Shown here one piece after another: positions 11,471 to 20,523 of a DNA stretch of 64,000 bases (the first letter of the stretch is position 1; every line of letters starts with the position of its first letter). The position numbers and the translations under genes are program-made. Source of the DNA: Aquiflexum balticum DSM 16537. Its GTDB lineage: Bacteria; Bacteroidota; Bacteroidia; Cytophagales; Cyclobacteriaceae. The notes beneath the pieces were generated by a model that saw only the letters and a list, made by a program, of their open reading frames with translations, did no database searches and had not been told where the DNA came from. The stretch lies in contig NZ_LT838813.1 in NCBI RefSeq assembly GCF_900176595.1, positions 1,766,001 through 1,830,000 of the forward strand, given 5' to 3'.

Positions 11471-11504
11471 AGCTGCCCGCTTTTTTGGGCAGCTATTTTT
11501 TTTG
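11471..11504 (+). terminator. Rho-independent terminator of katG
   Basis: A perfect 9-bp stem, TAGCTGCCC (11471-11479) with GGGCAGCTA (11488-11496), has an 8-base loop and is followed directly by eight T. It begins 30 bases after the katG stop. Confidence 0.92.
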
Positions 11505-11737
11505 TCAAGACTATTTCCTTACACTAGGAAAGGAAGCGGGGTCTTGGCGGAAATGATTCAACAAATTTACCGAAAATCCAAAAAACAGTATTTCGGAGAA
11601 AAATTAATGCCGGCATTTGATTTGACAAAATTTAGGCGAAGGGGGAATTTAAAATAGGATTTTTGATTTCTTTTGGTCCTAAATAACAGCCGCAACTCAT
11701 GATTGTGTTATAGAGTAAATTGTACTCTCTGACCCTT

Positions 11738-12241
11738 TTATTCTTTGCGAAATTTTAAATATCCTCCTGTAAAATATGAAATTGATGCATCACAACATGT
11801 TAAAAATCCGGAGCCTTTGAGTACAAGGGTATTTGGACTTAATTCTATTACCGAATAACTGTCTAAATAATCGTCCCCTCTAAATGTTAGTAGTTGGGAT
11901 TCCTCATTGTATTCCCAAGGTCCTGTTCGAAAAAAATTATTGGTTTCAAAACCAGGAGGACATTTTGGGTTGTTGCTTTCTCCTTTATATACAATCTTAC
12001 CTGTGCGGTCATCTAATAAAAATAGCACACTTTGTTTTTTGCATCCATTCCATTGAGAAAACAGGTTATTAGAAGCTTCCCCATCATTATTAATATCGCG
12101 AGGCACGCTATCATACCAATCCTCTAGTATCCACTCTCCTTTAATCAATGCTGAAGAATCATCATTGACTGTTGGCGTTTCTTCTGTGCAACTACTCATT
12201 GCGATCAGAAATGAAATTAAGCCGATCCTAAATTTTAGCAT
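11738..12241 (-). CDS. Lipocalin-like lipoprotein of unknown function
   Basis: A 167-residue protein with a lipoprotein signal (LISFLIAMSSC, Cys18). The mature part begins with ALIKGEWILEDWYDS, a pattern typical of the lipocalin-like domain found in many Bacteroidetes lipoproteins, and then alternates hydrophobic strands (VLFLLDDRTGKIVYKG, LLTFRGDDYLDSYSVIEL). Five further cysteines are present (CKK, KCPPG, TCCD and others). No catalytic motif is visible. It is monocistronic, with a -7-like promoter box about 140 bases upstream. Function unknown. Confidence 0.75.
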   Translation of the reverse strand: MLKFRIGLISFLIAMSSCTEETPTVNDDSSALIKGEWILEDWYDSVPRDINNDGEASNNLFSQWNGCKKQSVLFLLDDRTGKIVYKGESNNPKCPPGFETNNFFRTGPWEYNEESQLLTFRGDDYLDSYSVIELSPNTLVLKGSGFLTCCDASISYFTGGYLKFRKE

Positions 12242-12640
12242 AATCTTGAATAAATTATTGTCCCTTTAGTTGTTTTGATCCGTGGGTTTATTTTAAATAG
12301 ATATATGTAATTCCACCAGTAAAATAGTAGCTCAAATGAATACAAGGAAAGATATTTAAATGGCCGTTGCTTTCGTAATCGCAAAGTTACAACTTTACTG
12401 CCATTCATTTAAAGAAAACGTCAAATCTTCTTCTTTCTCTTTTACACATTGTTCCAAATTTAAGAAAAGAGCTTAAATTAATGTCTATTCAAATGTAGCA
12501 GGTCCAATTTCTTTAAATTTAGTTTAAAGGATGGATTAACCCATAATTGTTATTGCCTACCAAAAAACTTCAGGTATATCATTTTTCTAAATTAAAGCCC
12601 GTATTATCCATCTTATTACGTGATGAGGAAGAAACTTTAA
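12242..12640. other. Intergenic region, no gene seen
   Basis: About 400 AT-rich bases between two minus-strand genes. The only element I can support is a Bacteroidetes-type -7 box for the lipoprotein gene at 12382-12389. No open frame of convincing composition, repeat or RNA-like structure was seen. Confidence 0.5.
12382..12389 (-). promoter_or_regulatory. Candidate -7 box (TAACTTTG) for the lipoprotein gene
   Basis: On the minus strand TAACTTTG matches the Bacteroidetes -7 consensus TAnnTTTG. No clear TTTG is found at the right distance upstream; TTTA near 12409 is the closest. It would give a leader of about 130 bases. Confidence 0.4.
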
Positions 12641-12641
12641 T

Positions 12642-13115
12642 TCAAATCCTCGCCATATATTTTTTCAACAATCCCCGCGATTGCTTTTGAATTTGCTTTT
12701 TCATAAGGGGAGTCCATCCTAGCAGCCAACCTTTCCAACCCAAAGCTTGTTTTGCCCATTTCCATACATCAAATCGATCAGTATGTTGGATGATTTTACC
12801 GTCTTTAAATTTGAAAGAGGCATTTATTTTATTGATCACTTTTCTTTTGTCCGGGCCAAAAATATATTCAGCTTGCCAAAATGCACTTCCTTTTTCGTTC
12901 TCAGCTTCCACATTGGAATAAGTGATTTTAATATTTCCCTTGCTTCTTTCAATGAGCATTCTCCACATGGCTTTGGCTTCCTCTCCTTTCAATTGCCCAA
13001 AAGCCGGATCTTCGAAGACAATATCATTGTGATAATGTGATACCATCTCAGCTGCTTTTCCTTTTGAAAATGCCTCATAAAAGGCTATTATGATTTTATT
13101 ATGCTTTTGTGACAT
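12642..13115 (-). CDS. SnoaL/NTF2-like domain protein
   Basis: A 157-residue protein from the ATG at 13115; an upstream in-frame TTG at 13121 is a less likely start. The N-terminal part (IIIAFYEAFSKGKAAEMVSHYHNDIVFEDPAFG) is the usual opening of the SnoaL-like branch of the NTF2 fold: helix, then a strand with an acidic pocket. The tail is basic and Trp-rich (VWKWAKQALGWKGWLLGW, then KKQIQKQSRGLLKKY) and may touch membranes or nucleic acid. SnoaL-like proteins cover enzymes and ligand-binding proteins, so the substrate cannot be told. No signal peptide; apparently a single-gene unit. Confidence 0.8.
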   Translation of the reverse strand: MSQKHNKIIIAFYEAFSKGKAAEMVSHYHNDIVFEDPAFGQLKGEEAKAMWRMLIERSKGNIKITYSNVEAENEKGSAFWQAEYIFGPDKRKVINKINASFKFKDGKIIQHTDRFDVWKWAKQALGWKGWLLGWTPLMKKQIQKQSRGLLKKYMARI

Positions 13116-13146
13116 AGCCAAAAGTTACAAAATATTTACCATCAAT

Positions 13147-13310
13147 CTGTGCTAATACGGGAAATGCAGGGTTAATAAATTTTCATTCACAGATTTCACG
13201 GATTCTCACAGATAGACAATTGGATTCTTCCTGGTTTCAATTCACCCTTGGGATTGTTAAAGAACCTACGCCGGATATTGAAAATATTTCTTTGCGCCTT
13301 TGCTGGAACA
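13147..13310. repeat. Decayed intergenic repeats (CACAGATTTCACGGATT and CTTTGCGCCTTTGC types)
   Basis: In the gap between the SnoaL-like gene and the metallophosphoesterase gene, CACAGATTTCACGGATT then CTCACAGAT occur near 13188-13215, and TTTCTTTGCGCCTTTGC near 13289-13305. Both resemble short phrase-like intergenic sequences I recall from many Bacteroidetes genomes. A single window cannot prove that they are repeats; the call rests on recognition. Confidence 0.4.
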
Positions 13311-13324
13311 AACCAAAAAACCTT

Positions 13325-14455
13325 TTAATCAAAAAACATATGGTACATTTCCATGAGGGGCAACTCTTCCAAAACTTCTTTTTGTGAAACACCCTCAATT
13401 TCAGCCCATCTGACCAATCTGACTTTTCCATCCGCAATCTCAATTCCGGAAATACTGTCATCACTGAAACAGCAGCAACCGGCATTGAAATATGTTGGCC
13501 GGTATTTTGGTAATTCGGCATCACCAAGTGTGCACTGACTGGGATGCCTTTCGATTCTATTCTCCAATTCATGGATCAATTCCTGGTTTCCCTGAATTTT
13601 GGCCTCAGCTAATTGCTCTTTCAAAACTTTGATATGACTGTAAGAATGAAAAATAGGCTGGTGGGTATGCCCAGTCACCAAAACCAGATTTTTTTGTTGC
13701 TGACTCCATTCGTACATTAATTTATTGTGCAGCGTTTTTTCTTTTTTAGCTACAGCAGGGGTGTTGATATTGATATCCAAAAAAGACTGTAATGGTCCCC
13801 AAATATAGGCTACAATCCAAATGGAGAACTTGCTTCCGTCACTGCGCTTGTCACCCTGATGTCCATGTGTACAGAATACATCGATATATTCCCCATTTGC
13901 GTATTTCACCCGCACTACGATTCCTCCATAAATATTTATGGCTTTGTCATAAATTTCCCTAAGGTACATTTTTGAAAAGGGATCTATTTTCCAAAACAAG
14001 TCATGGTTACCATAAATTTTAAAGAAAGCATTTCGATCAATAAATTTCTTTTCAGCCTCGAAAGTTGCTTTGTTATGCTGCATGATGGAAAAGATGTTGA
14101 ACTTCCAGAATTCTTCCGAATCACCTAAATTCACATAAAAAGCTCCCTTTTCATTGTAATAATCAAGTGCCGCCAAGTAGTTTTTTTCCGCATTTCGGAA
14201 TTCATCCCTTCCTTTTCGGTTGCCCTTGTGTACATCACTCAGGATGATAAAGTCATTGACCCGCATATCCAAGTGGTACAATGCCCCGTCGGCTGGATTT
14301 GGGTTTTGGGTGATGTCCTCATAGATTTCGGTCAGTCTCTTAAACACAAATTCCCTATCTGGAGAAGTAGATACTTTTTTGGAAAACCAGATGATCGGCT
14401 TTCTTAGTACATAAACAATTGGAGCTTTGATCCAAGCTAACAACTTTTCCAACAT
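13325..14455 (-). CDS. Calcineurin-like metallophosphoesterase
   Basis: A 376-residue protein with the metallophosphoesterase metal-binding motifs in order: ILSDVHKG (D-x-H), NLGDSEE, YGNHD, FCTHGHQGD and VTGHTHQP. The usual GDxxD is GDSEE here. An N-terminal amphipathic/hydrophobic segment (LLAWIKAPIVYVLRKPIIWF) could anchor it to the inner membrane. The first 65 residues otherwise fit no signal peptide. A two-metal phosphodiesterase or phosphatase is expected; the substrate is unknown. It lies 97 bases upstream of the MltF-like gene, which runs on from it on the same strand, so cotranscription is possible. Confidence 0.88.
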   Translation of the reverse strand: MLEKLLAWIKAPIVYVLRKPIIWFSKKVSTSPDREFVFKRLTEIYEDITQNPNPADGALYHLDMRVNDFIILSDVHKGNRKGRDEFRNAEKNYLAALDYYNEKGAFYVNLGDSEEFWKFNIFSIMQHNKATFEAEKKFIDRNAFFKIYGNHDLFWKIDPFSKMYLREIYDKAINIYGGIVVRVKYANGEYIDVFCTHGHQGDKRSDGSKFSIWIVAYIWGPLQSFLDININTPAVAKKEKTLHNKLMYEWSQQQKNLVLVTGHTHQPIFHSYSHIKVLKEQLAEAKIQGNQELIHELENRIERHPSQCTLGDAELPKYRPTYFNAGCCCFSDDSISGIEIADGKVRLVRWAEIEGVSQKEVLEELPLMEMYHMFFD

Positions 14456-14552
14456 TAAACAGCTTGTTAAAAATGGGTATTGGGTATGGGATACAAATTA
14501 TGGATTTTTATTTATTTGAACCCAGTTTTGTGTGTGCAATTCACCAATGAAT

Positions 14553-15956
14553 TTAAGGTTCAATCAATACCCTGTAGGAATCGTAAAGAATCAGGATGTC
14601 TTCCACGTAATTCACTGCTAAATGACCCTTGGCATAACCGCTTTTCACGACCGGATCCAAATAGTAGTCAGGATTTGTTTTCAGTTTCAAAAAGTGGGAT
14701 ACATCATTCCAAATCTGCGGGTTTTTACTGTATTTTCTTGTAAGCTTCCAAGCATCAAGGACGTGCCCATGCCCTACGTTATAGGAAGCTAAAATGAATT
14801 TGATTCTTTCATTATTTTCCGGAACCCGCTCTCTCCAAAATTTATCCAGGTATTTGAGGTAGTTTACCCCTCCCATAAGACTTTCCAAAGGGTCGTTGGG
14901 ATTTTCGACTCCAAACCTTTCTAATGTGACAGGCATCAATTGGAGCAGCCCTGTAGCTCCTGCATAAGAAGTTGCTGTGGTGTCAAATCTGGATTCTTTG
15001 TAAATCAACGAAGCCAGCAATCTCCAATCCCATCCCAGATTATCAGCACCTTTTTTAATTATATCATCGAAGGGAGAAATACTGTTGCCTGCCAGTGATG
15101 AAAAAGGACTGTTTGTTCTAAAATAGCTGTTCTTGGAATTTTGAAAATATTTGGCGTAAAGTGTTCTGATGTATCCCGTCTTGTCTTTACTTTTTATCCA
15201 TTTATTGATTTCTTCCTCCAATAACGGTGAATTTTTTCTTATAGCCCACGCAACATCTTCCTTAGGGCTAATTTCCATATTAATGTCCAGATCAGGGTAA
15301 TAAGTTGAATTGACCAAGGCAACCACCTTGTCGACTACGGTATATTCTATTTCATCTTTTACTACTCTGTTGATGAAATAATCACTATCCCCTTTTTCTT
15401 CAATGATACTAAAAGAAATTCCCAGATTTCTTTGAAGGGAGCAAAGTTGCGATTTAAATATGGCGTCTTTCTGAATAAAAACTGTTTTATCTTCCAGTTC
15501 AATTGGTTTGGTCAAAGCGTCTGACCTTTTTTGCTGAACCAATACAGTGCCCATACTCCCTAATGGCACAGTGAAATTAGCAAATTTCTTTCTTTCCTCA
15601 CTGACAGCAAAATTCATGGCGATGATATCTGCCTTCCCTTTGTTCAATAATTGAAATGCTTCCCCAATATCAGATTTGATAATCAGATGCAACCTGACCC
15701 CTAAAGTTGAGGCAAGATTCTTCAACAGCTCAAATTCATAGCCCATCCTTCGGCCACGATATATGTAATAACTTGTAGAGGAATTATCCACAATGGCACG
15801 GATAAAGCCTCTTTTTTTGATTTCATCTAAGTCCAGTTGTGCCGGATTTTCCCAGAAATCCTCTTCCACATTTTCTGTTCTTTCTAAAAATGAACATTGA
15901 AATCCAAAAATTGAAAATACCAATAAAAGTAGTAGGCTGATAACTGTTTTTTTCAT
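14553..15956 (-). CDS. MltF-like membrane-bound lytic transglycosylase
   Basis: A 467-residue lipoprotein from the ATG at 15956; a longer frame to 16004 adds 16 residues that mask the signal peptide. The signal (MKKTVISLLLLLVFSIFGFQC) ends in a Cys. Residues about 45-280 form a solute-binding-protein-type (SBP_bac_3) domain (IRAIVDNSSTSYYIYRGRRMGYEFEL). Residues about 310-455 form an SLT domain with catalytic Glu in YKESRFD, then GATGLLQLMP and ILASYNVGHGHVLDAW. This two-domain layout is that of MltF, which cleaves peptidoglycan glycan strands with formation of 1,6-anhydro-MurNAc and is regulated by peptide ligands of the N-domain. Confidence 0.9.
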   Translation of the reverse strand: MKKTVISLLLLLVFSIFGFQCSFLERTENVEEDFWENPAQLDLDEIKKRGFIRAIVDNSSTSYYIYRGRRMGYEFELLKNLASTLGVRLHLIIKSDIGEAFQLLNKGKADIIAMNFAVSEERKKFANFTVPLGSMGTVLVQQKRSDALTKPIELEDKTVFIQKDAIFKSQLCSLQRNLGISFSIIEEKGDSDYFINRVVKDEIEYTVVDKVVALVNSTYYPDLDINMEISPKEDVAWAIRKNSPLLEEEINKWIKSKDKTGYIRTLYAKYFQNSKNSYFRTNSPFSSLAGNSISPFDDIIKKGADNLGWDWRLLASLIYKESRFDTTATSYAGATGLLQLMPVTLERFGVENPNDPLESLMGGVNYLKYLDKFWRERVPENNERIKFILASYNVGHGHVLDAWKLTRKYSKNPQIWNDVSHFLKLKTNPDYYLDPVVKSGYAKGHLAVNYVEDILILYDSYRVLIEP

Positions 15957-16115
15957 CCTTTGACTGCCACCTAAGCGACTTTGTTCTTTGCAAATATCGA
16001 ACAAAGCAAATTATATACCAAACTTTTTTGGTTACGAAATACATTTTTATGTATAAAAAAATTGAATAAAGCCTTTTCTGCTACAATAAGCGGGTTTTTG
16101 GGATTGAATTATTTT

Positions 16116-17459
16116 TTAAAATCCCAAGCGAAATTCCTCAAAACTTTCCTGAAAATATATTCTGCCTGACAGCCTCATCAATTCAATCTCCATTTCTTTG
16201 ATATTAAAAAGGGCAGTAAGCAACCTGTTTTCAGCTGTAAGAAGGTTGACCTGGGCATCTCTGAATTGGAGATAGTCGGAAATTCCCAACCTGAATCGCT
16301 CCAAGGCAATGTCGGCATTCTCTATGGCAGTTTTATAATTTGAATATTCAATATCCAGTAATTTGATATTGGTATTATAGGTATTATAAGCTCGCTGAAT
16401 ATCAGATACCATTAATATTTCAAGGTCCTGCAAAGCATATTCAGCATTTAGCTTTTCGACCCTGGCGTTTTGGATTCTTCTATTGAGTGTAAAGCCGCTG
16501 AATAAATTGAGTGAGGCTGTTAGTCCATAGTTAAAGCCTGTCCTTTGGTTTAACAATAGGAAACCCGCTTCAGAGGTAAATGTGTTTCTGTTAAAAGATG
16601 CATTAAGATTTATTTGAGGAAGTCTTTCAGCCTGTGTTTCCTTTAGTGCCAGAAAGGCAACATTTTCCATTCGCTGGGTTGCCAGGTATTGTTTGTTATT
16701 CAAATAGGCATTTTCCAGGAGATCTTCCAAAAGAAGGTTCTTATCTACAGTAATGGTATCTTTGACAGAAAATTCTCTGTCAGGTGTAAGAGCTAAAAGT
16801 TCATTGAGATTGATACGTGCGTTCTGAATAATCAGGTCTTGGTTTACCAATAGGGATAAATCCGAATTGTAATCGACCTGAGCGGTCAAATAGTCTCTTT
16901 TTCCGGCACCCCCCAAATCATATTGTGCCTTGGCAATATCTAATCTTGATTGGGACAATTCAAGGGTAGTTTCCAGAACTTTGTGGCGCTGAAGTTCCAA
17001 TACCAATCTATAATAGGCTGAAGAAATTGCCGCTACAGTATTTTCCACCAAGACTTTTGCCTGCAATTCACTGACTTCGGCTAACTTGCCCAATCGCTGA
17101 ACAGTAAAAATAGCTTCAGGTCTAAACCCGTAAAACCCCACTAGAGAATAGTTTTCATTTTCAGTTCTTGCCCCGGGAATCTCATTGGGTTCAGGAGAAT
17201 TTGCAAATTGCTGCTTAACATCATCCTTATTAAAAGAATTAAGAAAATTTCCTGTCAGGGTTGGCATAAAAAAAGTACCTACTCCGATCTTGACATCCCG
17301 TTCTGCGATGACTACATTATTGGACGCAATCTTGATACCATAATTCCTTTCAAGACCTATGAGCACTGCTTTTTCCAAGTCAAGAGGTTCTGTTCCTTGG
17401 GCAAATACAAATGAAAAGCTAAGTCCAGTAAGGGCGAATGTTAAAAGTAGTTTTCTCAT
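16116..17459 (-). CDS. TolC-family outer membrane efflux protein
   Basis: A 447-residue protein with signal peptide (to FAQG, about residue 21) and two repeated OEP halves with long helices (ELQAKVLVENTVAAISSAYYRLVLELQRHKVL; a second set near 330-430). It would trimerise as the outer membrane exit duct of the RND pump encoded just upstream. Its ATG overlaps the permease stop by one base (TAATG), so translation is coupled. It is the last of four genes; no clear terminator follows. Confidence 0.93.
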   Translation of the reverse strand: MRKLLLTFALTGLSFSFVFAQGTEPLDLEKAVLIGLERNYGIKIASNNVVIAERDVKIGVGTFFMPTLTGNFLNSFNKDDVKQQFANSPEPNEIPGARTENENYSLVGFYGFRPEAIFTVQRLGKLAEVSELQAKVLVENTVAAISSAYYRLVLELQRHKVLETTLELSQSRLDIAKAQYDLGGAGKRDYLTAQVDYNSDLSLLVNQDLIIQNARINLNELLALTPDREFSVKDTITVDKNLLLEDLLENAYLNNKQYLATQRMENVAFLALKETQAERLPQINLNASFNRNTFTSEAGFLLLNQRTGFNYGLTASLNLFSGFTLNRRIQNARVEKLNAEYALQDLEILMVSDIQRAYNTYNTNIKLLDIEYSNYKTAIENADIALERFRLGISDYLQFRDAQVNLLTAENRLLTALFNIKEMEIELMRLSGRIYFQESFEEFRLGF

Positions 17460-20400
17460 TATACTCGTGCTAATCTTCCTGTTTTTGAAGTTAAATAAGT
17501 GTAAACTGCGGGGATGATAAACAGGGTCAGTATGGTGGCAAATGTCAAACCTCCAATAACTGCTACTCCCATAGGAACCCTGCTTTCGGCCCCTGCGCCT
17601 AGGGCAAGTGCAATAGGTAGAATTCCCAGAATAGTCGATAAACTGGTCATCAAAATTGGCCTGAACCTAGCGGCTGCAGCACCGATGATAGCTTCATCGA
17701 TAGGCATACCCTGGGCTTTTCTCTGATTTGCAAATTCGACAATCAAAATACCGTTTTTGGTCACCAGTCCTATGAGCATGATGATTCCGATTTGACTGAA
17801 TATGCTCAACGTGAAATCGAAAATCCAAAGGGAAAATAATGCGCCGAATATTGCCAGGGGAACTGTAAACATAATGGTCAAGGGATCCAAAAAGCTTTCG
17901 AATTGGGCTGAAAGGACCAAGTAGATCAGGACCAGCGCAAAGATGAAAGCAAAGATCAGGCTGTTTGAACTTTCACGGAATTCTTTTGAAAGACCAGCCA
18001 CATCAGTGCTATATGATTCATCCAATACTTCTGCTGCTATTCTGTCCATTTCGTCCAAACCGCTTCCGATGGTATAGCCAGGAACCAATCCTGCCGAAAC
18101 CGTTGCACTTACGAATCTATTGAACCTATAAAGCTGGGGCGGGGTACTTTTTTCTTTGATAGTGACCAAATTATCCAATTGTACCAATTCGCCATTATTT
18201 GCCCTAACATAAAGCATTCTTAGATTAACAGGTTCATTTCTATCTTGGATCTGCATTTCCCCTACCACTTGATATTGTTTCCCGTTCATAATAAAATAGG
18301 CGAACCTTTGGCCGGAATAAGACAGTTGGAGTGTACGTGCAATTTCCTGAACAGAAACACCGATGTTTTGGGCTTTTGCTCTATCTATTTCTATTTCTAT
18401 TTCGGGTTTCGTGAATTTAAGGTTGATGTCCGAAAAACTGAAAACCTGGCTTTGTCCCACCTTTTCCATAAATTCAGGGATGACTTCTTTCAGTTTATCC
18501 AATGTTGGGGCCTGAATTACATATTGAACAGGCAGACCACCTCTTCGGTCTCCTATGGATTGCGGCTGCGTTGCAAAAGCCCTTACTGCAGTAAATTTTG
18601 ACAGAATTTTGTTTACCTGTTCGTAAATCTCCTGTTGGGACCTTTCACGTTCAGATGCATCTTTTAATATAACCCTCAGAAATCCTGAATTTGTACTTGC
18701 TGTTCCAAAACCAGGTGAAGTGACAGTTATAATACCCTCTCTTTCCTTTTCAGGAATCTGATCCATGAATTCAACGGTCATTTCATCGATCACTTTATCC
18801 ATATAATCAAAAGTCGCACCTTCGGGACCTGAAAGGTTGACTCTCATTTCTCCCCGATCCTCTGTAGGAGCAAGTTCTGTCGGAATTACTTGAATCAGTT
18901 GATAGATTCCAAAACCCATAACTATGATGAGTACGAAAGAAACCCACCGGACTTTCATAAATGAATTTAAGGAATTGTTGAATTTGAGATTCAGCCAAAC
19001 AAAAATCGGTTCGGTTTTGGAGTAAAGCCAGTTTTGTTTTGCTCTTTTCTTAAGAAGCTTTGAACTTAACATTGGAGTCATAGTCAAGGCTACAAAAGAA
19101 GAAATGATAACTGCCCCTGCTACTACGATACCAAATTCCCTGAAAAGCCTTCCTGTAGTACCTGTTAAAAATATCACCGGAAGGAAAACAGCTGCCAAGG
19201 CTACTGTGGTAGCAATGACGGCAAAGAAAATCTCTTCAGCACCTTTTTCAGCTGCGATATCAGGACTTTCTCCTTTTTCTATCCTTGTGTAAATGTTTTC
19301 CAAAACGACAATGGCATCATCTACTACCAGACCAATTGAAAGCACAATTCCCAAAAGTGTCAATACATTGATGGAAAAGTCCATGAGGTACATGATAAAA
19401 AACACTCCTATCAAAGAAATAGGAATGGTTAATACTGGAATAAATGTCGTCCTCCAATCTCTCAGGAATAAAAATATGATGGTCACAACCAAAATGAATG
19501 CTACAAAAATTGTTTGTTGGACTTCACTTATTGAATTCCTGATGTACTTGGTGGAATCGAAGCCAATATCCAAAAGAACATCATCAGGCAGATCTTTTTT
19601 GATAAATTCCAATCTTCGGTAAAACTCATCTAAAATTTCTATGGTATTTGACCCGGGCAAAGGTACCAAAACCACCCCTACCATTGGTATACCGTCTCTT
19701 TTCAGTACTGTCCTCTCATTCAAGGCTGCCATCTCAGCTTTTCCGACATCCTGAAATTTTACTATGTTGTTTTGATCTTCCTTGATAATCAGGTTGTTGA
19801 ATTCCTGAGGGGAACTTAACCTACTTTTGGTCCTCACGGAAAGTTCAATAGCGGAACCTTCAATCCTGCCTGAAGGTAGCTCCACATTCTCACTCTGCAC
19901 TTTGTTCAGGACATCCAAAGGTGTGACGCCATAAGAAGCCATCCTCAAAGGATCCATTCTCAGCCGGATAGCATATTGTTTTTCTCCCCAAATCTGAACT
20001 CTACTGACCCCCGGAATGGTCTGTAACCTTTCTTTGAAAATGTTATTGGCAATATCTGATAGTTCCAAAAGTGTCCTTCTGTCGCTTTGTACATTCAAAA
20101 ACACTATTGGTTGAGAATCTGCATCAGCCTTAGATACTACAGGAGGTTCTGTGTCAGGTGGAAGGCTTCGCTGTGCACCGGATACTTTATCCCTTACATC
20201 ATTTGCGGCGGCTTCCAAATCAGCTCCTACATCAAATTCCACGGTTATGTTGCTTGTACCATCATTACTCGTTGACGTAAGTGATTTGATTCCTGCTATC
20301 CCGTTGATAGCTTCTTCCAGAGGTTCAGTAATTTGTGCCTCAATAACATCGGCATTGGCACCAACGTAGGAAGTCCTTACATTGATGATAGGAGGATCCA

Positions 20401-20521
20401 CACTGGGGAATTCCCTGATTCCCAAAAAACTTATACCAATAATGCCAAAAAGCAAAATGGTAAGTGACATCACGATGGCCAATACAGGCCTTCTGATACT
20501 GATGGTTGATAAACTTGCCAT
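17459..20521 (-). CDS. RND efflux permease (HAE1/AcrB-type)
   Basis: A 1020-residue inner membrane transporter with the RND layout: helix 1 (VLAIVMSLTILLFGIIGISFL), a large periplasmic loop, helices 2-6, a second loop and helices 8-12. Helix 4 carries GIVLSIGLVVDDAIVVLENI with the paired Asp needed for proton relay. The conserved GIAGIKSLTSTSNDGTSNI and TVPLAIFGALFSLW regions are present. It forms the pump with the adaptor (2-base gap) and the TolC protein (1-base overlap). Length and sequence fit the multidrug HAE1 type rather than the heavy-metal CusA type. Substrates cannot be told from sequence. Confidence 0.96.
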   Translation of the reverse strand: MASLSTISIRRPVLAIVMSLTILLFGIIGISFLGIREFPSVDPPIINVRTSYVGANADVIEAQITEPLEEAINGIAGIKSLTSTSNDGTSNITVEFDVGADLEAAANDVRDKVSGAQRSLPPDTEPPVVSKADADSQPIVFLNVQSDRRTLLELSDIANNIFKERLQTIPGVSRVQIWGEKQYAIRLRMDPLRMASYGVTPLDVLNKVQSENVELPSGRIEGSAIELSVRTKSRLSSPQEFNNLIIKEDQNNIVKFQDVGKAEMAALNERTVLKRDGIPMVGVVLVPLPGSNTIEILDEFYRRLEFIKKDLPDDVLLDIGFDSTKYIRNSISEVQQTIFVAFILVVTIIFLFLRDWRTTFIPVLTIPISLIGVFFIMYLMDFSINVLTLLGIVLSIGLVVDDAIVVLENIYTRIEKGESPDIAAEKGAEEIFFAVIATTVALAAVFLPVIFLTGTTGRLFREFGIVVAGAVIISSFVALTMTPMLSSKLLKKRAKQNWLYSKTEPIFVWLNLKFNNSLNSFMKVRWVSFVLIIVMGFGIYQLIQVIPTELAPTEDRGEMRVNLSGPEGATFDYMDKVIDEMTVEFMDQIPEKEREGIITVTSPGFGTASTNSGFLRVILKDASERERSQQEIYEQVNKILSKFTAVRAFATQPQSIGDRRGGLPVQYVIQAPTLDKLKEVIPEFMEKVGQSQVFSFSDINLKFTKPEIEIEIDRAKAQNIGVSVQEIARTLQLSYSGQRFAYFIMNGKQYQVVGEMQIQDRNEPVNLRMLYVRANNGELVQLDNLVTIKEKSTPPQLYRFNRFVSATVSAGLVPGYTIGSGLDEMDRIAAEVLDESYSTDVAGLSKEFRESSNSLIFAFIFALVLIYLVLSAQFESFLDPLTIMFTVPLAIFGALFSLWIFDFTLSIFSQIGIIMLIGLVTKNGILIVEFANQRKAQGMPIDEAIIGAAAARFRPILMTSLSTILGILPIALALGAGAESRVPMGVAVIGGLTFATILTLFIIPAVYTYLTSKTGRLARV

Positions 20522-20523
20522 GA

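Noticed and set aside
13116..13121. TTG start adding two residues to the SnoaL-like protein
   Set aside because: An ATG two codons downstream gives a normal start, so a rare TTG is not needed.
13237..13572. 111-codon minus-strand frame overlapping the metallophosphoesterase 3' end
   Set aside because: It overlaps most of the C-terminal coding part of a well-supported gene in another frame and has no family pattern.
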